Source: DASSBR01 sp035708085 (lineage in GTDB: Bacteria > Pseudomonadota > Gammaproteobacteria > Natronospirales > DASSBR01). From it: a DNA stretch of 18,424 bases. The DNA lies in NCBI GenBank assembly GCA_035708085.1, contig DASSTE010000008.1:1-18424 (forward strand), written 5' to 3'. Made by a program: the position numbers and the translations under genes. Within the stretch, counting starts at the first letter, position 1; the number at the start of each line of letters is the position of its first letter. The notes under the pieces are model-generated. The model searched no databases, was not told the DNA's origin, and saw nothing but the letters and a program-made list of their open reading frames with translations. This document shows positions 13,359-18,424 of this stretch, piece after piece.

Positions 13359-13964
13359 ATGAACACGACATATAGCCGGAATGGCAAAATCGACATCGAA
13401 CGCTGTGACTGGGCGTCGCCGAACGATCCGGTTTATGTCGCGTATCACGACGACGAGTGGGGCGTCCCCGTGCACGATGATCGCACGCTGTTCGAGTTCC
13501 TGTTGCTTGAAGGCGCCCAGGCTGGCCTGTCCTGGGCCACGATTTTGAGGCGGCGTGCGGGTTACCGCACCGCGTTTGCCGATTTCGACCCGGCGAAAGT
13601 GGCGCGCCTCGACCGGCGGCGTATCGAGGCGCTGCTGCAGAACCCTGCCATCATCCGCAACCGGCTGAAGGTAGAGTCGGCGGTCACCAATGCGCGTGCA
13701 TTCCTGACGATACAGGAGGCGCATGGCAGCTTCGACGCCTTCCTCTGGCGCTACGTCGACGGCCGGCCGGTGCAGAACGCGTGGCCGAGGCATGCGGACG
13801 TGCCGCCGCGCACAGCGCTGTCGGACGTGCTGTCGAAGGATCTGAAGAAGCTCGGCTTCAAGTTCGTCGGCTCGACGATCTGCTATTCGCTGATGCAGGC
13901 GGTGGGGCTGGTCAACGACCACGTCACAAGCTGCTTTCGGCATCGGGAACTGGCGGGCCGATGA
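13359..13964 (+). CDS. tag: DNA-3-methyladenine glycosylase I
   Basis: A 201-residue Tag-family glycosylase that removes 3-methyladenine from alkylated DNA. Zinc ligands are recognisable: Cys16 (ERCDWA), His30 (AYHDDEWG) and the His and Cys of VNDHVTSCFRH near the C-terminus. The active-site region LFEFLLLEGAQAGLSWATIL is present, as is DVLSKDLKKLGFKFVGSTICYSLMQAVG. I chose the ATG at 13359; the in-frame TTG at 13329 would add ten residues not seen in the family. The stop overlaps the kinase start by 4 nt (ATGA), coupling the two. No ada or other alkylation repair gene is next to it. Confidence 0.94.
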   Translation: MNTTYSRNGKIDIERCDWASPNDPVYVAYHDDEWGVPVHDDRTLFEFLLLEGAQAGLSWATILRRRAGYRTAFADFDPAKVARLDRRRIEALLQNPAIIRNRLKVESAVTNARAFLTIQEAHGSFDAFLWRYVDGRPVQNAWPRHADVPPRTALSDVLSKDLKKLGFKFVGSTICYSLMQAVGLVNDHVTSCFRHRELAGR

Positions 13965-14707
13965 GTAGCCCTGCGGACAAGCCGGAACGGATCGAGGCCT
14001 TCAACTTCGCTCCCGCGCGGCGGCTGGGGCACAAGTACGAAATCATCGCGCTCCTCGGGCGCGGCTACGAGGGCGAAGTCTACAAGGTGCGCGAGCTGGC
14101 GACCGGCATCGAGCGTGCGGCGAAGTTCTTTTACCCGCACCGCAATGCGCGCGACCGCGCGTTCAACTACTACGCCAACAAGCTCAACAAGCTGCGTCGC
14201 TGCCCGATCCTGATTTCGTACCTCACGCACGACGAGGTCACCTACCGCGGCCGGCGCATCCGGTTTATCGTCTCCGAGTATGTCGAAGGCGAGTTATTGA
14301 GTGCGTTTCTGCGTCATCAGCCTGGCGGGCGGCTGACGCCTTTCGAGGGCATGCACCTGCTGCACACGCTCGCGGCGGGACTGGAGACGATTCACGAAAT
14401 GCGTGAATACCACGGTGACCTGCACACCGACAACATCATCATCAAGCGTCGCGGCATTCGCTTCCAGGTCAAGTTGATCGACATGTATCGCTGGCGGGTG
14501 TCGACCGGCGAAAATATCCGCGAAGACGTCGTCGATATCATTCGTATCTTCTACGACACGCTCGGTGGCGCGAAGTACTATTCGAAGCAGCCGCCGGAAG
14601 TGAAGAATATTTGCCGCGGTCTGAAGCGCACGCTGATCAAAAAGCAGTTCCGCACCGCCGGACAGCTCCGGCGGTATCTTGAAACGATGGAATGGGAGAG
14701 CCGCTAG
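13961..14707 (+). CDS. Atypical protein kinase-like protein
   Basis: A 248-residue soluble kinase-fold protein. The P-loop is LLGRGYEGEVYKV (G33, G35, G38), catalytic Lys55 is in RAAKFFY, hinge SEYVEGELL near residue 107, catalytic loop YHGDLHTDNIII with Asp153 and Asn158, and the metal-binding Asp174 in LIDMYRW replaces DFG by DMY. HGDLHxxN is typical of RIO, ABC1 and aminoglycoside kinase families as well as some bacterial serine/threonine kinases. It has no transmembrane or sensor domain. The family is not recognised more exactly, so substrate is unknown. The start ATG at 13961 overlaps the tag stop; upstream in-frame codons belong to another frame of tag. Its proximity to tag does not prove a repair role. 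Confidence 0.85.
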   Translation: MSSPADKPERIEAFNFAPARRLGHKYEIIALLGRGYEGEVYKVRELATGIERAAKFFYPHRNARDRAFNYYANKLNKLRRCPILISYLTHDEVTYRGRRIRFIVSEYVEGELLSAFLRHQPGGRLTPFEGMHLLHTLAAGLETIHEMREYHGDLHTDNIIIKRRGIRFQVKLIDMYRWRVSTGENIREDVVDIIRIFYDTLGGAKYYSKQPPEVKNICRGLKRTLIKKQFRTAGQLRRYLETMEWESR

Positions 14708-14798
14708 CGTCGGCTCCCGCTACAGGCTGCGCCCGTCCACCTGTTTAACTGCCAGCGCCGACCGATCCAACTCCGGCAGACAGCGTACGTTGACATCA

Positions 14799-15446
14799 TC
14801 ATACTGCCTCCAGGCGCCGCGCCGCCTCGGTGCAAGCGCCGATTTCGGCCGGGCCGCCAACGTTTACGCCGAGATCGTACACCCGGCCATTCTGAAGCTC
14901 GTAAATCCAGCCGTGCACCGACACCGTCTGACCATGTGCCCAGGCGTCCTGCAGGATCGTCGTGCGGCACATATTTCGCACCTGCTCGATCACGTTCAAC
15001 TCGCACAGGCGCCGATGGCGCTCGCCTTCGGTCGCAAGCGCATCAAGCTGCGCCTGATATTTCGACTGCACTTCCCGCACGTGGCGCAGCCAGTTGTCGA
15101 TCAGCCCGTGTTTCTCGTTGCGTAACGCCGCCAGTACCCCGCCGCAGCCGTAATGGCCGCAGACGATAACATGCGGCACTTTCAGCACTTCGACGGCGTA
15201 CTGAATCACCGACAGTCCGTTGAGATCCGTGTGCACGACGACGTTTGAAATGTTGCGGTGCACAAACATGTCACCGGGCTTGAGGCCGACCACCTGGCTC
15301 GCCGGCACCCGGCTGTCCGAGCAGCCGATCCAGAGGTAGAGCGGCGTTTGCTGCTTCGCAAGCTCGCTGAAAAAGGTTGCATCCCGCCGACTGACTTCGT
15401 CGGCCCAGCGGTCGTTGTTCTCCAACAGGTTGTTGATGTCCGTCAT
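14799..15446 (-). CDS. can: Beta-class carbonic anhydrase
   Basis: A 215-residue beta-carbonic anhydrase converting CO2 and water to bicarbonate and protons. The zinc site is complete and numbered as in E. coli Can: Cys42 and Asp44 in IGCSDSRVPA, His98 and Cys101 in CGHYGCGGV. The sequence also has DMFVHRNISNVV, GLIDNWLRHVREV and the end WIYELQNGRVYDLGV. The ATG at 15446 is the only reasonable start and has a weak Shine-Dalgarno sequence (GGGGAAA, about 8 nt upstream). It begins 31 nt after the GNAT gene stop, so it may be the last gene of the topA-to-can run. Confidence 0.95.
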   Translation of the reverse strand: MTDINNLLENNDRWADEVSRRDATFFSELAKQQTPLYLWIGCSDSRVPASQVVGLKPGDMFVHRNISNVVVHTDLNGLSVIQYAVEVLKVPHVIVCGHYGCGGVLAALRNEKHGLIDNWLRHVREVQSKYQAQLDALATEGERHRRLCELNVIEQVRNMCRTTILQDAWAHGQTVSVHGWIYELQNGRVYDLGVNVGGPAEIGACTEAARRLEAV

Positions 15447-15477
15447 CTCGGTCGTTTCCCCGGCATTAATTCGATCC

Positions 15478-15978
15478 TCATAATGATAACTGCCAGTAGC
15501 CGACATCGATCCACTGGTTGAACTTGAATCCGACCTGGCCGAAGTGGCCGACTTTCCGAAAGCCGAGCTTCTCGTGCAATGCGACGCTGGCCGGATTGGG
15601 CAGCGCGATGCCGGCGAGCACCACATGCACGGACTTCTCGCGCAGGCGCTCGAGCAGCATTTCGTAAAGCCGACTGCCGATGCCCCGGCCCACCGACCCG
15701 GGTGCGAGATAGGCCGTGCTTTCCACGGAGAAACGATACGCGCACCGGCCTTTCCATTTGCTGGCGTGGGTGTAGCCGACAACCTGATCCCCCTGCGCGG
15801 CGATCAGCCACGGCAGCGCAATCGCGGCATTGGCCGCAATACGATTCGCGACTTCGGCGCTCGGGACAGGTTGCTCCTCGAACGTGATGATGGTGTTGGC
15901 AACGTAATGGTTGTAGATGCGGGCAATCGCATCGGCATCCGCGTCTGTTGCCGGCCGAATGACGACGTCTGCGCTCAT
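15478..15978 (-). CDS. GNAT N-acetyltransferase (phosphinothricin/MnaT-like)
   Basis: A 166-residue acetyltransferase of the GNAT fold. The N-terminus IRPATDADADAIARIYNHYV and the acceptor-like NTIITFEEQPVP resemble phosphinothricin or methionine sulfone/sulfoximine N-acetyltransferases (Pat/MnaT), followed by VGYTHASKWKGRCAYRFSVESTAYL. Motif A, which binds acetyl-CoA, is VGRGIGSRLYEMLL; the C-terminus has NPASVALHEKLGF and the final FNQWIDVGYWQL. The family often acts on amino-acid analogues, but the substrate is not proven. Its start overlaps the VOC gene stop by 4 nt (ATGA). Confidence 0.88.
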   Translation of the reverse strand: MSADVVIRPATDADADAIARIYNHYVANTIITFEEQPVPSAEVANRIAANAAIALPWLIAAQGDQVVGYTHASKWKGRCAYRFSVESTAYLAPGSVGRGIGSRLYEMLLERLREKSVHVVLAGIALPNPASVALHEKLGFRKVGHFGQVGFKFNQWIDVGYWQLSL

Positions 15979-16409
15979 CGTTCCGGCTGGGGCGCAAAGA
16001 TGGCTCCCGGGTCGCGAAATGCCTTGAATTCCAGCGCGTTGCCGCTCGGGTCGCGAATGAACAGCGTGGCCTGCTCGCCGGGGCGGCCGGCGAATCGCAC
16101 ATGCGGTTTGATGATGAATTCCGCTCGCGCCGACTGGAGCCGTTCCGCCAGCGCGTGCCAGTCGCCCCAGTCAAGGATGGCGCCGAAGTGGCGTACCGGT
16201 ACATCGTCGCCGTCGACCGGATTGGTTGCCGCATTCTCCAGTCGCGCGACCAGGTGCGCGCTGATCTGGTGACCGAAAAATTCGAAGTCGATCCACCGTT
16301 CGGCTTCACGGCCGACGCGGCAGCCGAGCGCATCGACGTAGAAGCGGCGGGTTGCTTCGATGTCAGTGACCGGGAAGGCCAAATGGAATTGTGGAAACGG
16401 GTTATTCAC
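15975..16409 (-). CDS. VOC-superfamily (glyoxalase/dioxygenase-like) protein, GTG start
   Basis: A 144-residue vicinal-oxygen-chelate protein with two beta-alpha-beta-beta-beta halves: FHLAFPVTDIEATRRFYVDALG at the start, and the second half with ATLFIRDPSGNALEFKAF. Candidate metal ligands are His9, the His of PVRHFGAIL and Glu in NALEFK; they resemble extradiol-like/Fos members, but the reaction is unknown. The start is GTG (16407-16409), inside the last codons of hemF, giving an 8-nt overlap. The next gene's ATG overlaps its stop by 4 nt, so translation of hemF, this gene and the GNAT gene is closely linked. Confidence 0.85.
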   Translation of the reverse strand: MNNPFPQFHLAFPVTDIEATRRFYVDALGCRVGREAERWIDFEFFGHQISAHLVARLENAATNPVDGDDVPVRHFGAILDWGDWHALAERLQSARAEFIIKPHVRFAGRPGEQATLFIRDPSGNALEFKAFRDPGAIFAPQPER

Positions 16410-17319
16410 TGAGCCAGTCTCGCGGCCTTAAAAAATCGTCGTACAGCTTCGCTTGCGGCGAACCGGCTTCCGGTTGCCAGTCGTATTGCCAGCGTACCAG
16501 CGGTGGCAGCGACATCAGAATCGATTCCGTGCGACCGCCGGATTGCAGGCCGAATAGCGTACCGCGGTCGTAGACCAGGTTGAATTCGACGTAACGGCCG
16601 CGGCGGTAGAGCTGGAACTGCCTCTCAGGATTGCTCCACGGCGTATCGCGGCGCCGTTCGACGATCGGCTGGTACGCGGTCAGAAAATGGTCGCCGATAC
16701 TTTGCATGAATCCGAAGCAGCGATCGAATCCCCACTCGTTCAGGTCGTCGAAAAACAGGCCGCCGATGCCGCGCGCCTCATTGCGATGGCGAATAAAAAA
16801 ATACTCGTCGCACCATTTCTTGTAGCGCACGTAGACGTCTTCGCCGAATGGCGCACAGGCTTCGGCTGCCTGCTCGTGCCAATGGCGCGCGTCGTCTTCA
16901 AAACCGTAATACGGCGTCAGGTCGAAGCCGCCGCCGAACCACCACACCGGCGGCGCGCCTTCCTTTTCGGCAATGAAGAAGCGCACGTTCATGTGCGCGG
17001 TGGGGACGTATGGATTCAGCGGGTGCAGGACAGCCGATACGCCGAGCGCCTGGAAACTCCGACCAGCGAGTTCAGGGCGGTGGGCGCTGGCACTCGCCGG
17101 CAGGCCGGGGCCGAACACGTGTGAGAAGCCGACACCGGCCTTCTCGAACAGTGCGCCGCCTTCAAGGATGCGGGTCTCACCGCCGCCGCCTTCCGGGCGC
17201 TGCCATGCGTCTTGCCTGAAGCGGGCCTGGCCGTCGAGGTTTTCGAATGTTGTCGTGAGGCGGATTTGCAGGCCGCGCAGGTAGGTGTCAACGGCTTTGG
17301 TGTCGGGCGTGTCGGTCAC
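16402..17319 (-). CDS. hemF: Oxygen-dependent coproporphyrinogen III oxidase
   Basis: A 305-residue aerobic coproporphyrinogen oxidase, decarboxylating two propionates to give protoporphyrinogen IX. Family signatures: GGGGETRILEGGALFEKAG, SAVLHPLNPYVPTAHMNVRFF, GGGFDLTPYYGF, the KWCDEYFFIRHR and NEARGIGGLFFDDL segment, and the end GRTESILMSLPPLVRW. Length fits the family (about 300). The start is GTG at 17319 with a weak ribosome-binding site. A TATAAT lies 28 nt upstream on the minus strand. It follows tsaC in the common gammaproteobacterial order topA-tsaC-hemF. Confidence 0.96.
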   Translation of the reverse strand: MTDTPDTKAVDTYLRGLQIRLTTTFENLDGQARFRQDAWQRPEGGGGETRILEGGALFEKAGVGFSHVFGPGLPASASAHRPELAGRSFQALGVSAVLHPLNPYVPTAHMNVRFFIAEKEGAPPVWWFGGGFDLTPYYGFEDDARHWHEQAAEACAPFGEDVYVRYKKWCDEYFFIRHRNEARGIGGLFFDDLNEWGFDRCFGFMQSIGDHFLTAYQPIVERRRDTPWSNPERQFQLYRRGRYVEFNLVYDRGTLFGLQSGGRTESILMSLPPLVRWQYDWQPEAGSPQAKLYDDFLRPRDWLSE

Positions 17320-17347
17320 TGTTTCGCTTTCTTGTAGGCTGACGCGA

Positions 17348-17353
17348 ATTATA
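17348..17353 (-). promoter_or_regulatory. Perfect TATAAT -10 element before hemF
   Basis: Minus-strand TATAAT (17353-17348) with the hemF GTG about 28 nt downstream. No good -35 at 16-18 bp was found, so the promoter is only suggested. It would allow hemF to be read independently of tsaC. Confidence 0.4.
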
Positions 17354-17368
17354 CGCCGCGGCTTCGGG

Positions 17369-17398
17369 CACCCTCACCCCTCACAGAAGGGAGAGGGA
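17369..17398. repeat. Short CCCTC/GAGGG palindromic remnant between tsaC and hemF
   Basis: CACCCTCACCCCTCACAGAA followed by GGGAGAGGG resembles the family of CCCTCTCCC-TTCTG-type palindromes scattered in many proteobacterial genomes (from memory). Only part of the motif is kept here. It may form a weak hairpin downstream of tsaC. Confidence 0.4.
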
Positions 17399-17404
17399 AA
17401 GAAG

Positions 17405-17968
17405 TTAGCCGGGGCGGATGATCTTGCCGGTGGCGGCGTCGCGGATTTCGGTGGGCCTTGAGCGCCCGCCGAGCGGGCCCGCCAGGATGAAATCAACCGC
17501 CTTGCCGAGCCGCCTGCGAACGGCGAGCGCGGAACGCGCCGCCGGATGGCCGCTGAGGTTGGCGCTGGTGGAGATCAGCGCCTGCTCGCAGGTGTCGCAC
17601 AAGGCGCGCACGAGCGGGTGGGCGCTGACCCGCGCAGCGATCGTACTGCGGCCGCCGGTCAAAATCCCGGGGGTGTCCGGCGCGGCCGGCAGTATCCACG
17701 TCACCGGCCCCGGCCACGTCTCCGCGAGATTCTTCTCTGCCGCTTCCGGCAGCGGGTCGAGATACGGCGACAATTGTTCGCGATGCGACCCGATCAGGAT
17801 AAAACCGCGCCCCGCGTCACGATGCTTGATGGCCAGCAGGCGGTCGACCGCTTTCGGGTTCAGCGGATCGCAACCCAGGCCCCAGACGCCTTCGGTGGGA
17901 TAGGCGACGATGCCGCCCGCGTCGATGGTGCGGCGGGCCAGGCGAAGCTGCCAGGGGTTGATGTTCAT
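17405..17968 (-). CDS. tsaC: Threonylcarbamoyl-AMP synthase (YrdC/TsaC family)
   Basis: A 187-residue TsaC/YrdC protein making threonylcarbamoyl-AMP for the t6A modification at position 37 of ANN-decoding tRNAs. Visible motifs: GGIVAYPTEGVWGLGCDP, the KHRDAGRGFILI (in place of K-x-R), WPGPVTWILPA, the ATP-binding ARVSAHPLVRAL and STSANLSGHPA near the C-terminus. The start chosen is the ATG at 17968 with GGAGA about 9 nt upstream. A longer frame would start inside the palindrome at 17982-18049. Located between topA and hemF, as usual in gammaproteobacteria. Confidence 0.94.
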   Translation of the reverse strand: MNINPWQLRLARRTIDAGGIVAYPTEGVWGLGCDPLNPKAVDRLLAIKHRDAGRGFILIGSHREQLSPYLDPLPEAAEKNLAETWPGPVTWILPAAPDTPGILTGGRSTIAARVSAHPLVRALCDTCEQALISTSANLSGHPAARSALAVRRRLGKAVDFILAGPLGGRSRPTEIRDAATGKIIRPG

Positions 17969-17981
17969 GTGCGGCTGTCTC

Positions 17982-18049
17982 CGTTCACCCTGAGCTTGTC
18001 GCACGGTTCTTAGTGCTTCAAGCGTGCTTCGACGGGCTCAGCACGAACG
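17982..18049. repeat. Imperfect 68-bp palindrome of the CTGAGC-GTCGAAG family
   Basis: CGTTCACCCTGAGCTTGTCG (17982-18001) is mirrored by the right arm ending GACGGGCTCAGCACGAACG (to 18049): CGTTC, CTGAGC and GTCG pair across the arms, with mismatches between. It resembles a repeat found widely dispersed in proteobacterial genomes (from memory). It fills most of the gap between the topA stop (18071) and the tsaC start (17968). Confidence 0.65.
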
Positions 18050-18070
18050 GGATTTCGGAGCCTCCCTGGG

Positions 18071-18424
18071 TCAAGACGGAACGGCTTCTTCATCCGGCGC
18101 GAGTTCCGGCGCCGGCGTCTTGTAGCCGCATTCCTTTTGCGGGCAGACCTTTTCGGTGCCGCGCCGCTTGGTTGTCTTGACCGTCAGAATCGGCCAGCCG
18201 CACTGCGGGCATTCTTCGGCGATCGGCTGGTTCCAGACCGCATACTTGCACTTCGGGTAGCGCTCGCAGGAATAGAAAATCTTGCCGTAGCGCGACTTGC
18301 GCTGCAGCAGCTTGCCCTGGTGGCATTCCGGACATTCGATGCCGGTGTCCTTCGGCTTTTCCAGCGGCTCGATGTGCTTGCACTTCGGATAGTTGCTGCA
18401 GCCGATGAACTTGCCGTAGCGCCC
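18071..18424 (-). CDS. topA: DNA topoisomerase I, C-terminal zinc-ribbon part (5' cut by window edge)
   Basis: The last 117 residues of topoisomerase I, in a frame with no in-window start, running to a TGA at 18073-18071. Three zinc-ribbon units are visible: GRYGKFIGCSNYPKCKHIEP (first, its two leading Cys lie beyond the window), IECPECHQGKLLQRKSRYGK with CERYPKCKYAVW (second), and EECPQCGWPILTVK with VCPQKECGYKTP (third, degenerate, C-x2-C and C-x4-C). The protein ends with an acidic tail, PDEEAVPS. These ribbons bind single-stranded DNA in TopA. The catalytic domains are beyond the window. TopA relaxes negative supercoils; the following tsaC and hemF order supports the call. Confidence 0.93.
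   Translation of the reverse strand, partial: GRYGKFIGCSNYPKCKHIEPLEKPKDTGIECPECHQGKLLQRKSRYGKIFYSCERYPKCKYAVWNQPIAEECPQCGWPILTVKTTKRRGTEKVCPQKECGYKTPAPELAPDEEAVPS

Noticed and set aside
13781..13960. N-terminal extension of the kinase gene within tag
   Set aside because: The 60 residues are another frame of tag and have no kinase features. The ATG at 13961 overlaps the tag stop as ATGA.
18090..18383. 97-aa minus-strand frame with an ATG at the right edge
   Set aside because: It is a different frame of topA. The frame ending at 18071 encodes clear zinc ribbons.

Overview
The window is a dense stretch of ordinary, apparently high-GC bacterial chromosome carrying 23 protein-coding genes, two of them cut by the window edges. 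Protein similarity to E. coli and Pseudomonas families and the run topA-tsaC-hemF point to a gammaproteobacterium. The species cannot be named from the sequence. I see no rRNA, tRNA, insertion sequence, prophage, CRISPR array or plasmid function, and no gap over 300 bases without a gene.

Layout. Plus strand 1-1927: the 3' part of glmS, a cysteine-hydrolase-fold protein and a SYLF-domain lipoprotein. Minus strand 1982-3917: a DedA membrane protein followed by a D-amino-acid dehydrogenase. Plus strand 4009-4545: a bacterioferritin-like protein with its own promoter. Minus strand 4613-5395: exonuclease III (xthA), bracketed by two inverted copies of a 58-bp palindromic element. Plus strand 5557-8663: glutathione reductase, gamma-carbonic anhydrase and a small DUF1272 protein in overlapping order, then an exported ATP-dependent DNA ligase. 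Minus strand 8655-13274, read right to left: DUF1328 membrane peptide, BON lipoprotein, hemB, DUF47 phosphate regulator, PiT phosphate transporter, aroE. Plus strand 13359-14707: DNA-3-methyladenine glycosylase I overlapping an atypical kinase. Minus strand 14799-18424, read right to left: topA (3' end), tsaC, hemF, a VOC protein, a GNAT acetyltransferase and beta-carbonic anhydrase.

Gene teamwork. The DUF47-PiT pair is a phosphate uptake unit preceded by a near-consensus Pho box overlapping the hemB stop codon. The predicted transcript would start at or next to the DUF47 start codon, and aroE follows PiT by only 7 nt. Redox and iron handling recurs (ferritin-like protein, glutathione reductase, and the haem genes hemB and hemF). 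DNA repair recurs too (xthA, tag, ligase, with topA for topology).

No wholly new multi-gene system is visible. The best leads are the Pho box with a possibly leaderless mRNA, the paired 58-bp elements whose repeats encode the xthA C-terminus, the tag-kinase overlap, the hydrolase lacking its nucleophilic cysteine, and a palindrome in front of the BON lipoprotein gene.
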